NCBI RefSeq assembly: GCF_000003815.2
Contig: NC_049986.1
Location: 23,264,876 to 23,328,875, forward strand
DNA from: Branchiostoma floridae
Taxonomy: Eukaryota; Chordata; Leptocardii; Amphioxiformes; Branchiostomatidae
DNA: 64,000 nucleotides
Reading direction: 5' to 3'
The position numbers were made by a program, and so were the translations under genes. Positions 9,366 to 20,259 of this stretch are shown here, one piece after another. The notes beneath the pieces were generated by a model, which saw nothing but the letters and a program-made list of their open reading frames with translations, was not told the origin of the DNA and made no database searches. How positions within the stretch are numbered: position 1 is the first letter of the stretch; each line of letters opens with the position of its first letter.

Positions 9366-11345
9366 TTAAGTGAAGTGAAGTGGGAGTGTATAAAAAACTA
9401 AGGGGACTGCACAGTAATAAAGCGACTGGTCTGGACAAGATACATGCAAGGCTCCTGAAGATAGCCGCACCTAGTATATGTAAACCACTTACACACATTT
9501 TCAATTTGTCCCTTTCCTCTGGCCACATTCCTACAGACTGGAAGATGGCAAGGGTCACTCCATTACACAAAGGAGGGGATACAGAAGACCCAAACAATTA
9601 CAGACCCATATCTGTTCTACCTATCATCATGAAGGCCTTTGAAAGAGAGGTGCACACACAGTTCGTTGAATACCTGCATCAACACAATATCCTCTCCACC
9701 CAACAGTCTGGTTTTAGGACAGGCCACTCTACAACAACAACACTACTGGATGCCAAGGACTACGTGCTTCATAACATGGACAGGGGTAACCTAGTGGGGA
9801 CGGTATTTTTGGATCTTAAGAAAGCATTTGACACTGTACATCATGGACTATTATTAACCAAACTGTCATGGATCGGGATTCAGGGTGTGGAGCATCTTTG
9901 GTTCAGTAACTACCTATCGGGGAGACAACAAATTGTCTCTCTGAATGGTTGTAGGTCAGAATACTTACCTGTTACAGTGGGAGTGCCCCAGGGTTCCATA
10001 CTGGGCCCGTTGCTCTTCAATTTATTTATTAATGATATACCTGATGTAGTTACCACATGTAAAATATGTTTGTATGCTGATGACACAGCAATATTCTATC
10101 CCAGCAACAATGTAAAACATATTGAGTCAATTCTGAACTATGAACTCTCTGGTTTGGCCACTTGGTTCCAAACAAATCGTTTAACATTAAATGTAACCAA
10201 GACTAAATGGATGTTATTTGGCACTGCTAACAGGCTAAAGCAAGCACAGTCCTTGACAGTCAAAATTGACCAAGAAATCATAGAAAGAGTTCATACGTTC
10301 AAATATCTTGGTCTGTACCTTGACTCCCACCTGTCCTTTAATGAACATATAGACAAAGTTTGTAGTAAGGTGTCACAGAGGATTGGACTACTTAGACGCC
10401 TCAGACACTGCCTGACTTTCAGTATTGCTGACATGTTGTACAAGACTATGATATTGCCTATTTTCGACTATTGTGACACTGTCTGGGGAACCTGTGGGGC
10501 CACCAAACAACGGCAACTACAAATACTACAAAACAGAGCGGCAAGGGTGGTGCTACAACGTAGGCAACGGGACATCAGCACTGTGAACCTCCACCAAACT
10601 CTCAACTGGAAATACCTGGCTGATAGGAGATTTGAGCACACGTGCATTATGGTTTTCAAATGTCTGACAGGCTTGGCACCAACATACCTATCCGCCACAT
10701 TTCAGCACAACTCTCGTATCCATACTTACAACACTAGGCAGACCACTAAACTACACCCACCAAGCTACACCACCACATGTGGACAAAAAACATTTGCATA
10801 CACTGGCACTAGCCAGTACAACAAACTAGCAGATAACATAAGAAACATCACAACACTAAAAGGCTTTAAAACAGCTCTGAAGAACATGTTTATCTGACCT
10901 CAAGTAATATTGAAACTTAGTATGGAAAAGCACCTTTGTCTCTGATGTGCCTTACTGTTCTTTAAATTTTTTTTGTTTGTTCAATCTCTACATATGATTT
11001 AGTATCCATGCTTTGTAAATTTCAGTTTCATTAATTTTCGTTTTACACATGATTTGATATATGATTTGACCTCTGACCTCCACCCCATCTCTTGACATAT
11101 TGATTTTGACCTTGGAACGTTTTCGACATGAGTATGGACACTGATTATGTTTTGACGCACCGGTTTTATGTTTTCTGTACTGTATGTTGTCCCTGGTGTT
11201 CAAAGTTTGACTGATTGTTATCACGTTTTTGTCCTGTATTTATTATTTACATGTATGTTTGATGGGCCCCCTTGGAAATCAACTACTGTATGCACTGTTG
11301 TAGGGGTGACCCATCTGTCTCAAGATGAAATAAATAAATAAATAA
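9366..11345 (+). mobile_element. 5'-truncated non-LTR retrotransposon (CR1/L2-like)
   Basis: Contains a reverse-transcriptase frame (9380-10897), a 3' UTR of about 430 bp and a short (AAAT)n tail at 11328-11345. The endonuclease half is missing. It sits inside a ZF tail, with ZF remnants on both sides (9250-9362 and from 11346). No clear target duplication is visible, which fits CR1/L2-type insertion or a deletion at the site. Confidence 0.85.
9380..10897 (+). CDS. Reverse transcriptase of 5'-truncated LINE
   Basis: An uninterrupted 505-codon frame. Visible RT blocks in order: NKATGLDKI, NYRPISVLP, an SGFR stretch, the FLDLKKAFDTV block, GVPQGSILGPLLF and the catalytic YADD at about residues 232-235, then a thumb with FKYLGLYLD. 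The C-terminus follows the LINE pattern (YKTMILPIFDYCD, LQILQNRAAR). There is no APE endonuclease and no RNase H. The frame opens with GTG and no natural start, as expected from 5' truncation. Absence of internal stops suggests a fairly young insertion, but the copy cannot be autonomous. Confidence 0.85.
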   Translation: MGVYKKLRGLHSNKATGLDKIHARLLKIAAPSICKPLTHIFNLSLSSGHIPTDWKMARVTPLHKGGDTEDPNNYRPISVLPIIMKAFEREVHTQFVEYLHQHNILSTQQSGFRTGHSTTTTLLDAKDYVLHNMDRGNLVGTVFLDLKKAFDTVHHGLLLTKLSWIGIQGVEHLWFSNYLSGRQQIVSLNGCRSEYLPVTVGVPQGSILGPLLFNLFINDIPDVVTTCKICLYADDTAIFYPSNNVKHIESILNYELSGLATWFQTNRLTLNVTKTKWMLFGTANRLKQAQSLTVKIDQEIIERVHTFKYLGLYLDSHLSFNEHIDKVCSKVSQRIGLLRRLRHCLTFSIADMLYKTMILPIFDYCDTVWGTCGATKQRQLQILQNRAARVVLQRRQRDISTVNLHQTLNWKYLADRRFEHTCIMVFKCLTGLAPTYLSATFQHNSRIHTYNTRQTTKLHPPSYTTTCGQKTFAYTGTSQYNKLADNIRNITTLKGFKTALKNMFI

Positions 11346-11375
11346 GACTTGCTAACTGTCCCGTAACCGCACTCC

Positions 11376-14117
11376 TCACTCATAAAGGGTTTCGTTTGTG
11401 TGCGTCGCCATGTGAACAGCTAAACTTCGTTTCCGTGTAGCAGAAAAGTCGCACTGGTCACATTTGAAGGGTTTCTTGCCGGTATGCTTTCTTTGATGTA
11501 CAGTTAAGCTATATTTCTTAGCTGTTCTATATCCACACTCCTCACACATATACGGCTTGTCGCCAGTGTGCTTCGTCATGTGTTGGTTTAACTGTTTTTT
11601 CCCTACAGTAGAATAATCGCATAGGTCACATTTGTAGGGTTTGTCACCGGTATGTCTTTTTAGGTGTACAATTAGGTCAGCATTGTAAGCTGTCCTGTAC
11701 CCGCACTGCTCACACAAGTAGGGTTTGTTACCCGTATGCTTTACCATGTGCTCGTCTAAATGTGCTTTCCGTGCTGCAGAATAATCGCACTGGTCACACT
11801 TGTAGGGCTTTTCGCCTGTATGCGTCCTCATGTGGCTTGAGAGGTCAGACATTTTAGCAGCCATGAATCCACATTTCTCACACATGTAGGGTTTCTCACC
11901 GGTGTGTTTTCTCATATGTCTGACTAGGTTAGATTTTGCAGCCGCCCTGAACTCGCACTGTCCGCACTTGTAGGGTTTCTCGCCAGTGTGTTTAGTCATG
12001 TGTTGGTCTAAATTCTTTTTCCACGCAGCAACATAGTCGCACTGGTCACATTTATAGGGTTTCTCACCTGCATGATTTCTCAAATGCTTGGTAAGGTTAC
12101 CTTTAGTAGCTGTCCTGAACTCGCACTCTCCACACGTGTAGGGTTTCTCGCCAGTGTGTTTAGCCATGTGTTGGTCTAAATTTTTTTTCCACGATGCAGA
12201 ATAGTCGCACAGGTCACATTTATAGGGTTTCTCACCTGTGTGTTTTCTCAAATGTCTTGTTAGTTCAAATTTAGCAGCAGTTCGGAACTCGCACTCTCCA
12301 CACTTGTAGGGTTTCTCGCCGGTGTGGTGTGACATGTGTAGGACTAAACTCTTTTTCCACGCAGAAGAAAAGTCGCACTGGTCACATTTATAGGATTTCC
12401 CAGCTGTATGTGTTTTCATATGCATCGATAGATCAGACCTATCTACTGCCGTGTACCCGCTATCTCCACACAGAAAGGTTTTCTCACCACCATGTTTTAA
12501 CATGTGTGTCCTTAGATTACTTTTCTTTGCAGAGGAATAGTCACACTGGTCACATTTGTGAGGTTTCTCACCTGTATGTTTTGTCATATGTCTGGTTAGT
12601 TCATATTTAGTAGCAGTTCTGAACTCGCACTCTCCACACTTGTAGGGTTTCTCGCCAGTGTGTCGCACCATGTGTAGGACTAAACTCTTTTTCCACGCAG
12701 AAGAAAAGTCGCACTGGTCACATTTATAGGATGTCCCGGTTGCATGTCTTTTCATATGCATCGATAGATCAGACCTATCAAATGCCTTGTACGCTTGTTT
12801 CTCACCACCATGTTTCAACATGTGTGTCCTTAGATTACTTTTCTTTGCTGAGGAATAGTCACACTGGTCACATTTGTGAGGTTTCTCACCTGTATGTTTT
12901 GTCATATGTCTGGTTAGTTCATATTTAGCAGCAGTTGTGAACCCGCACTCTCCACACTTGTAGGGTTTATCACCGGAGTGGTGTGACATGTGTAGGATTA
13001 AACTCTTTTTCCACGCAGAAGAAAAGTCGCACTGGTCGCATTTATACGGCTTCTCAGCCGCATGTCTTTTCATATGCATGGCTAGGTGAGACCTATCAGT
13101 TGTCCTGTACCCGCACTCTTCGCATATGCAGAGATTCTCACCACCATGTTTCAACATGTGTGCCCTTAGATGATCCTTCCGTTCAGAGGAATAGTCGCAC
13201 TGGTCACATTTGTGAGGTTTCTCACCAGTGTGTTTTCTCATATGTCTGCTTAGTTCATATTTAGCAGCAGTCCTGTACCCGCACTTACCACATTTGTAGG
13301 GTTTCTTGCCAGTGTGGTGTGACATATGTAGGACTAAACTCTTTTTCCACGCAGAAGAATAGTCGCACTGGTCGCATTTGTAGGGCTTCTCACCTGTATG
13401 TTTCTTCATATGCTTAGATAGGTCAGACCTATCACCCGCCATGTACCCGCACTCTCCACAAAGAAAGGGTGTCTCTCCATGTTTAAACATGTGTTTCCTT
13501 AGATTGTTCTTACATGCGGAGGAATAGTCACACTGGTCACATTTGTGAGGTCTCTTACCTGTATGTTTTCTCATATGTCTGACTAGGTCGTGTTTAGCAG
13601 CAGTCCTGTACTCGCACTCTCCACACTTGTAGGGTTTCTTACCAGTGTGGTGTGACATGTGTAGGACTAAACTCTTTTTCCACGCAGAAGAATAGTCGCA
13701 TTGGTCACATTTGTAGGGCTTCTCACCTGTATGTTTCTTCATATGCTGTGACAGGTCAGACATACTGACCGTCCTGTGCCCACACTCCCCGCACATGTAG
13801 GGTTTTGTGCGTTTAGCCTTGCGTTTCTTTAAACTTGTTCTGGATTGTGAAGAAAAGTCGCATTCGTCACTACTGTACGACTTCTCCGTCGTCTTGTGTA
13901 AAGAACCCTCATCTACATGTGCCTGCGGTGTGGCTCCTCTCTCCTCAGACTGGTTGGAAGTCGTACCGTGCGTTTCCTCCCACAGAATTTCCTGTCCCTC
14001 GCTCTGCTGCCTTTCCGTGTTTTCTCCATCGTTCCCAGGATGCCCTGCACCATGGTTTGGTCCTTCCATTTCTTCATCGTTCCCAGGATGCCCTGCGCCA
14101 CAGCTTGGTTCTTCCAT
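11376..14117 (-). CDS. Poly-C2H2 zinc-finger protein, class A (gene 3), 913 aa
   Basis: ATG at 14115-14117 follows a TTACTTGCAG acceptor. The MEEP leader (about 90 residues, acidic) contains a duplicated HPGND block. Finger 1 is decayed (SYSSDECDF; Cys and both His replaced) where gene 4 keeps it. About 27 canonical C2H2 fingers follow, with two more decayed ones. The first 18 or so repeat as a four-finger module about five times (fingers marked DRSDL, AWKKSL, AAKYEL, AKKSNL). The frame ends MATHTNETLYE then stop. Compared with the standard linker, the codons for TGEKP have lost two bases (about 11394-11400), shifting the frame into TGA; the next finger continues out of frame until the LINE at 11345. 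DNA-binding role by family; partners unknown. Confidence 0.88.
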   Translation of the reverse strand: MEEPSCGAGHPGNDEEMEGPNHGAGHPGNDGENTERQQSEGQEILWEETHGTTSNQSEERGATPQAHVDEGSLHKTTEKSYSSDECDFSSQSRTSLKKRKAKRTKPYMCGECGHRTVSMSDLSQHMKKHTGEKPYKCDQCDYSSAWKKSLVLHMSHHTGKKPYKCGECEYRTAAKHDLVRHMRKHTGKRPHKCDQCDYSSACKNNLRKHMFKHGETPFLCGECGYMAGDRSDLSKHMKKHTGEKPYKCDQCDYSSAWKKSLVLHMSHHTGKKPYKCGKCGYRTAAKYELSRHMRKHTGEKPHKCDQCDYSSERKDHLRAHMLKHGGENLCICEECGYRTTDRSHLAMHMKRHAAEKPYKCDQCDFSSAWKKSLILHMSHHSGDKPYKCGECGFTTAAKYELTRHMTKHTGEKPHKCDQCDYSSAKKSNLRTHMLKHGGEKQAYKAFDRSDLSMHMKRHATGTSYKCDQCDFSSAWKKSLVLHMVRHTGEKPYKCGECEFRTATKYELTRHMTKHTGEKPHKCDQCDYSSAKKSNLRTHMLKHGGEKTFLCGDSGYTAVDRSDLSMHMKTHTAGKSYKCDQCDFSSAWKKSLVLHMSHHTGEKPYKCGECEFRTAAKFELTRHLRKHTGEKPYKCDLCDYSASWKKNLDQHMAKHTGEKPYTCGECEFRTATKGNLTKHLRNHAGEKPYKCDQCDYVAAWKKNLDQHMTKHTGEKPYKCGQCEFRAAAKSNLVRHMRKHTGEKPYMCEKCGFMAAKMSDLSSHMRTHTGEKPYKCDQCDYSAARKAHLDEHMVKHTGNKPYLCEQCGYRTAYNADLIVHLKRHTGDKPYKCDLCDYSTVGKKQLNQHMTKHTGDKPYMCEECGYRTAKKYSLTVHQRKHTGKKPFKCDQCDFSATRKRSLAVHMATHTNETLYE

Positions 14118-14519
14118 ATCTGCAAGTAAAATACGAAAGCGACAGTTCTAATGATTTCAACCATACTTACGTCCGTGTTACGTAACTATCACAGTGTATA
14201 ATCAGGCATTATGGCATTGACCAAGGTTTTCGCATTCAACAGTAACTGCCCTGTTGAAAACAATGTGAATAGAAAATTAGGTTAGTTAAAAAGCTGGTTA
14301 AAGACAAAGGTGGGCGAACTGGAGCGGGGTGAAAACAGCTTGAAGCTACAACCAAGGCAATCCTTGGGCTACCATCATGTATGGCTCTAGGAAATAAGAT
14401 AACAGTGAAAGCAACATGCTGTGATAAAAAATAAAACACCTGATTGTAATATTTTAATCATCAATTCAATGAATAAATCAGTAATTAAAGTCAATATCCA
14501 ACAAAACCCTGCACCGTAT

Positions 14520-14870
14520 CTGTAACACCATACCTCTCAGAAAAAGCCTAAAAATCAAGGTGGTCTATGTTTGGACATATCCTCAGGATGCCACAAGACA
14601 CACCTGCACGAAAAGCCCTTGAATTCGCCATCCTAGGTTCCAACAGATTCAAGGCACGCAAGGGAAGACATTGTGTCAACCTGCTCAGCCTGCTGAAAGC
14701 AGACCTAAAGCACAGAGGTCGAGCTTTTCCCACAACAGCAAAGAAACGCCAGGAGCTAAGGAAGCTTGCAGGATGCAAGGAACAATGGAAGAGGATGAAG
14801 AAAGACTGAATGCAGCTATAGGACTTTCCAGACTATAGATGCATAACCCAGTGACTGATGATGATAAAGT
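14520..14870 (+). mobile_element. LINE 3'-end fragment
   Basis: A + strand frame (14567-14809, about 80 codons) reads MFGHILRMPQDTPARKAL and ends EQWKRMKKD before a stop. The WFGH-(V/I)-LRM block followed by a basic region and a final W is characteristic of the polyprotein tail of some non-LTR elements. A short GATGATGAT tail follows at 14857-14866. No catalytic domain is present. Confidence 0.6.
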
Positions 14871-14984
14871 CAATATTTAAGTAATATGTAATGCTATGAC
14901 TTGCATTGTAAGCAGACCACAGGAAGAGTAGTGTACAACACTTATGGAGACCCAAATAAAAAACACAATACTAGCCTGCTGCCC

Positions 14985-15220
14985 TTATACATACATGCAC
15001 ACACACACATACATACATACAAAGAGCTGCACATACATGCACACACACACACAAAAAAGCACACTGTGAGGCATAGAAAGCTACACATACACGCACGCGG
15101 TCTCTCTCTCTCACAGAGTTCACATGTACGCACGCACAAACATATTCTCTATGATCTATCTCACTCACTCACATGTATACACAAAGCTGCAAAACATATA
15201 CACACACAGACATAGAATGA
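14985..15220. repeat. CA-rich microsatellite tract in gene 3 intron
   Basis: CACACA and ACATAC units at the position equivalent to 1061-1538 and 7440-7850. Confidence 0.85.
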
Positions 15221-15464
15221 CAGATAACTTACCGTGCCTTACAATATACCAAGGACTGAAGGAGGTTTTATCAAACCTCTTTGAATATACCAAGACTTTT
15301 TCCTAACCATATAAGGATATCTCATAATAGACAAGTCGAAAAGCCCCCCTCCCCCTTACATGCCGAACACTAGCAATAATTTCTTCCAGTAAACAAATCT
15401 TTGTTCTCTTACTACTCAAGAATTAGCAAATCTGAAGTAAGAACACTGTTGATAAATAGCTTAC

Positions 15465-15637
15465 CTGTCGGTTTATGGTTCTGCTAACTTGCAGAGATGT
15501 TGTTTTGTCGTAAAAAATAGCGATGGACTACAAAGAAAGATGCTCTGCCAAACCAAAATGGCGGAGGAGAAACTGACCCCGCTGGTCTTGTGAGGTCGAA
15601 GGTTAAAGTTCTTATTGTATGCTAGTACCTGATTACC
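15465..15637 (-). promoter_or_regulatory. Promoter and noncoding exon 1 of ZF gene 3
   Basis: The exon ends CGACAG before GTAAGC. Upstream blocks: CCGCCATTTTGG core (15553-15564), GAGGTCGAAGGTTAAAG (about 15592-15608) and ACCTGATTACCC (15627-15638). Confidence 0.7.
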
Positions 15638-16539
15638 CACCGCCGGTATTACCTATGCAGCACTAACTTGTAATGACAATTACATGTAATTTGTTAGCAT
15701 GTACGAAAGTCATACAAGATTAAACCAGTATAACTTATTACTCCGCTAAAAGAATGCTTTTCATTGTATATACATTATTTTCACTAATTGGCACCTTTTC
15801 TTCTTGTTTTTGTTTTGTTACACCTTTGGAGGAAATTCGTGCGAAAATTGCCTTACATACTGATTAAGAAACCTTACTATCCGTAGTGATACATGAATAT
15901 TCGGAAGTCACGTGTATGATTCGTTGATTAAAGAATTCGTTGATTAAAGAATGGATATATTTTCTACAATTAATTGTTGACCTTGCAAAAGTAACTGTAC
16001 TTGTTGTGCCAATAAAGGTGTCCGTTGATCTACTGATTTGTATATCCAAATAAATTCACATTTACATTGCATAATATCCTTATATTGTGCATATAAAAAG
16101 CATTCATTGATATCACGAACATTTCAAACAACTTTGTTTTATTTTTCAATATCATGTCGTCATAATGCACTTCTGATAATCTATGATATAAACGTAACCT
16201 ATCAATGTTATAAATGATGTAATAAAGCTTAATAACGCATACGTTAATGGCGCAGTGTTATATGTGATGTGTAGTCTACATACAACAGAGAAATAACCAA
16301 ACCAATCCAACTTGAAAAGTTTTGCACATCACACTAGCTCAGAGAGTTTTCTTATATGTGCGATTAAGAAAGACCTAACAACCGTTCTGCAGTGCCAAAA
16401 AAACGCGCGCGGATGTCATCCATATAGTAAATTCATGGCCTAACCAACACTATATACAATAGATGGGACTTGTGAGTGGATAAGGCCATGTACATCGAAC
16501 AGTCCAGTTGAACAGAGACGGGGGGGTGACATAGGTTAC
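15638..16539. other. Intergenic region, 3' flank of gene 4
   Basis: AT-rich; 16120-16420 resembles 2310-2600 and 8640-8800 and is probably 3' flank copied with the unit. Nothing else is supported. Confidence 0.4.
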
Positions 16540-16902
16540 AGGCGACTGGTTGCTGTCTCGTAAGGTTAGGGTAGATCTGACGGCAGTTCTGTACCCACAA
16601 TCCCCCCAGGAATTAACTAACCTTGTCTTTCTATTTTCTTTTACAGTTTTAGACTGTTGGCGTATGCAGCTGAATAGTCACATGTATGGGGTTACTCGCT
16701 GGTATGTTTTCTTTGGTGTACAGTTAAATGAGACAACTTAAATGCCTTGTTACCTGTTGGGTCACATACTCTTTCTGTGCAGCAGAATAGTAGCATAGGC
16801 CACATTTCTAAGGTTTCTCACCGGTATGTTTCCTTAAATGTGCAGTTAAGTGAGACTTGTTCATTGTTCCATAACCACACTCCGCAAATACAAAAAGGGT
16901 TT
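16540..16902 (-). pseudogene. Fossil zinc-finger tail of gene 4
   Basis: Beyond the gene 4 stop, the minus strand still reads as finger remnants and linkers (for example an HLRKHTGEKP-like stretch near 16815-16850 followed by a stop). It is broken further out. This is the intact-order counterpart of the LINE-interrupted gene 3 tail. Confidence 0.7.
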
Positions 16903-18480
16903 CTAGCCTGTGTGCGTTGCCATGTGAGCAGCTAAACTTCGTTTCCGTGCAGAAGAATAGTTGCATATGTCACATTTGTAGGGCTTCTCCCCGGTGTGTT
17001 TTCTTAGGTGTACAGTTAAGTGAGACTTGCTAACTGTCCCGTAACCGCACTCCTCACACAAGTAGGGTTTCTCCCCTGTGTGCGTCGTCATGTGCTGGTC
17101 TACATGACTTTTCCGTGCAGCAGAATAGTCGCACTGGCCACATTTGTAGGGTTTCTCACCGGTGTGTTTTCTTTGGTGTACAGTGAAGTCAGATTTCTTA
17201 ACTGTCCTGTATCCGCACACCTCGCACATGAAACGTTTGTCACCTGTGCGCTTTTCGCCTTTCACGCGTGCTGCATGTTTCTTCATATGGCTTAATAGAT
17301 CTGACCTGCAGGCAGTCATGTATCCACATTTCTCACACATGTAGTTACATGGTTTCTCACTAGTATGTTGAGACATGTGTACGACTAAACTCGCTTTCCA
17401 TGCAGTCGAATAGTCGCACTGATCACAATCGTAGTGCTTCTCACCATGATGTCTAAACATGTGTTTCTTTAGATCACCCTTCCGAGCAGAGGAATAGTCG
17501 CACTGATCACATTTATAGGGTTTCTCACCTGTATGTTTTCTCATATGCATGGCAAGGTTAGCTTTAGTAGCTGTCCTGTGCTCGCACTGATCACATTTGT
17601 GAGGTTTCTCACCTGTGTGGGTTCTCAAATGCTTGGTAAGGTTATTTTTCACAGCCGTCTTGTACTCGCACTCTCCACACTTGTAGGATTTGTTTCCAGC
17701 GTGTACTAACATGTGCCGGGCTAAACTCTCCTTCCACGAAGAAGAAAAGTCGCACTGGTCGCATTCATAGGATTTCCCATCTGTATGTCTTTTCATATGC
17801 ATCGATAGATTAGAACTATAAATTGTCTTGAACCCGCACTCTTCACACAGAAAGGGTTTCTCACCACCATGTTTCAACATGTGTTTCCTTAGACTATACT
17901 TTCTTGCAGAGGCATAGTCGCACTGGTCACATTTGTGAGGTTTCTCACCGGTATGTTTTCTCACATGTCTGACTAGCTCATGTTTAGCAGCCGTACTGAA
18001 TTCGCACTCTCCACACATGAAGGGTTTCTCGCCAGTGTGTCGTGTCATGTGTAGGACTAAACTCTCTTTCCACGCAGAAGAAAAGTCGCACTGGTCACAT
18101 TTGTAGGGTTTCTCACCTGTATGTCTTTTCATATGGTAGGACAGGGTAGCCATACTTACCGTCCTGTACCCGCACTCTCCACATTTGAAGGGTTTTGTGT
18201 GTCTAGCCTTGTGTTTCTTTAAACTTGTTTTAGATTGTGAAGAAAAGTCACACTCCTCGCAACTGTACGACTTCTCCATCGTCTTGTGTAAAGAACCCTT
18301 ATCTACAGGTACATGTGCCTGTGGTGTGGCTCCTCTCTCCCCAGACTGGTTGGAAGTCGTACCGTGCGTTTCCTCCCACAGAATTTCCTGTCCCTCGTCC
18401 TGCTGCCTTTCTGTGTCTACTTCCTGATCTTCCCCGGTATCATTCCCAGGATGCCCTGCACTACAGCTGGGTTCTTCCAT
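16903..18480 (-). CDS. Poly-C2H2 zinc-finger protein, class A (gene 4), 525 aa
   Basis: ATG at 18478-18480 after a GCTACTCAG acceptor. A MEEP acidic leader of about 70 residues (GEDQEVDTERQQDEG) is followed by 16 canonical C2H2 fingers. Finger 1 (SYSCEECDF...HKARH) is complete here, unlike in genes 2 and 3. The order DQCDF-AWKESL, GECEF-AAKHEL, DQCDY-ARKYSL matches the repeated module of genes 2 and 3, but only about two copies are present, so this looks like the less expanded form. A longer spacer separates fingers 12 and 13 (AARVKGEKRTGDKR). The frame stops at TAG inside the linker that should read TGEKP (GAG to TAG), with further fingers beyond. Exon 1 at 18856-18933. Confidence 0.9.
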   Translation of the reverse strand: MEEPSCSAGHPGNDTGEDQEVDTERQQDEGQEILWEETHGTTSNQSGERGATPQAHVPVDKGSLHKTMEKSYSCEECDFSSQSKTSLKKHKARHTKPFKCGECGYRTVSMATLSYHMKRHTGEKPYKCDQCDFSSAWKESLVLHMTRHTGEKPFMCGECEFSTAAKHELVRHVRKHTGEKPHKCDQCDYASARKYSLRKHMLKHGGEKPFLCEECGFKTIYSSNLSMHMKRHTDGKSYECDQCDFSSSWKESLARHMLVHAGNKSYKCGECEYKTAVKNNLTKHLRTHTGEKPHKCDQCEHRTATKANLAMHMRKHTGEKPYKCDQCDYSSARKGDLKKHMFRHHGEKHYDCDQCDYSTAWKASLVVHMSQHTSEKPCNYMCEKCGYMTACRSDLLSHMKKHAARVKGEKRTGDKRFMCEVCGYRTVKKSDFTVHQRKHTGEKPYKCGQCDYSAARKSHVDQHMTTHTGEKPYLCEECGYGTVSKSHLTVHLRKHTGEKPYKCDICNYSSARKRSLAAHMATHTG

Positions 18481-18482
18481 TT

Positions 18483-18855
18483 CTGAGTAGCAAAAAGAAG
18501 TAAAATAAACAAAAGTGCAAATAAGTAATTAGTTCTAGTAACGTTACACCCATATTCACACTTCTGATTATGGTGCATTATTTATCGAGAAATTTGTCAG
18601 TGATGCACACTCACACAAATACACACACACACACATACGAACTCCAAACACCCATCATAATGATAAATGCTCAGAAATATTGTTCAATACTGTAAACAAA
18701 CCCGTTTACCGGTATTACCTAATGTTAAAAGGCCCCCCTCCCCCAAATAATTTGTTACAAATCGAACACTAATTTTCCAAAAACAAAACGGTTTTCTAGA
18801 CAACAACTAAGATTCAGCACACCTAGAGTTAACGATCAGTTAACCATTGCCTTAC
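18483..18855 (-). other. Intron of ZF gene 4
   Basis: A short intron with donor GTAAGG (18850-18855) and acceptor AG at 18483-18484, holding a small CA repeat near 18600-18640. No exon seen. Confidence 0.6.
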
Positions 18856-19015
18856 CTGCAAGTTTACGTCGTTGCTAAATTACTGAGATGTTGCGAAAAT
18901 AGCGATGAACTGGAAAACTGATGTTCCGACAAACCAAAATGGCGGTGACAAAAACTGACCCCCAGTTAGCTTCAGAGGTTAAAGGTCAAAGTTGGCACTT
19001 TTTACCTGATTACCC
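18856..19015 (-). promoter_or_regulatory. Promoter and noncoding exon 1 of ZF gene 4
   Basis: The exon ends before GTAAGG. Upstream: CCGCCATTTTGG core (18934-18945), AGGTTAAAGGTCAAAG (18976-18991) and ACCTGATTACCCC (19003-19015). Confidence 0.7.
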
Positions 19016-20259
19016 CATTATGTACCAAAACAAAAACATACCAACAGGGCTACCCAGTGTAACGCATAACAAGGACGATTGTAATTGTAAACTTAATTTT
19101 GTTTCATCTAGGACCCATTTTCATTGTTTTCACCTCAAAAGGAAATTCACATTGCCATTAATCAACTTTGATTGAGCAACCGTACTTTGAGTGAATACCG
19201 GTAGTTCATGTATGTAACGTTACCCCAAATCACATGGCAACGCAAAAATGCGACGTTTGATTAAATGATCGATTCTCTGTTAAATCCTTCTACCGATAGT
19301 ACGCTCACTGTTGTATTATCATCCATGTATATTCTTATAGTACTGGGCAATGTGTTATATTTTCAATACTGTATTTGTATAAGTGACGGCGCTAAAATAA
19401 GTTGAGTACAACGTGAGTATGCCGTCAATTAGTCCTCGTACCTTTATTTGTATCTTTTTCATGTAGTTTTCAATAAATAAAAACCCTGATCGATTGAATC
19501 AGATATATATACTTTTATATTGTATACTTTATAGTTCATATAGATGACATTGGTAAATACTGTAGTATGAATTTGTTTTTCACACGGCTTCGAAACTTAC
19601 ATCGAGCAAGCAGCTAATTTTATGGTAATAATGACAATAGTCTATAGTATGAACATAAACAAGGTTTTGATATGATGTAACTAAAACTAAGCAAGCATAC
19701 AGACAATGATGTCATGTATATGAAGTCTTCGAACTTTATTTATAATGCCACTAAAAGCCTGAAGTGAGCTGGCTTATACACAAGATAGCATTGCAGAACA
19801 TTAAATATTTGGCTATCAAAATGGACAGGGTATGTAAACAATTTGTTCAAAATCAATACTTAGGTAAGAGTCATTATAGTCCATAACGTGTATTCTTTAT
19901 TGACATAAAAGTACAGAGACTTTCTTTATGCCTATACATACATGTACGTAAATACAAATGGAGTAACAGTAAATGGTATGTGATCTCAACATATCGTTTA
20001 AACTACTGGTTCTAACGTCTTAACATCATATTCACCTATTTCTACACAGCTAGAGTTCTCTTCTCTTCAAATACATCTAAATGTATCTATGAGATGGATT
20101 ATAAAAAGGTGGAGTCCTTTGTCGCACGATGTCTCAGAGAAAGAAGTCGAACCCAGTACGTTACAACAACTTAGAGTCAGCCTCTAGACAAGAGTAGACA
20201 CAAACTATAATGTTCTTCACTCTCTGTTCATCCTCTTTCCTGTTAATCGTATTCTTCTC
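19016..20259. other. Intergenic region and 3' flank of gene 5
   Basis: AT-rich. 19670-20259 is similar to 28560-29225, the relic downstream of the BTB-Kelch gene. This part is probably the 3' UTR of gene 5. No other feature is supported. Confidence 0.45.

Larger units (their letters stand above)
14118..15464 (-). other. Intron of ZF gene 3
   Basis: Acceptor AG at 14120-14121 and donor GTAAGC at 15459-15464 on the minus strand. Contains a + strand LINE fragment (14520-14870) and a CA-rich tract (14985-15220). No coding exon seen. Confidence 0.6.
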
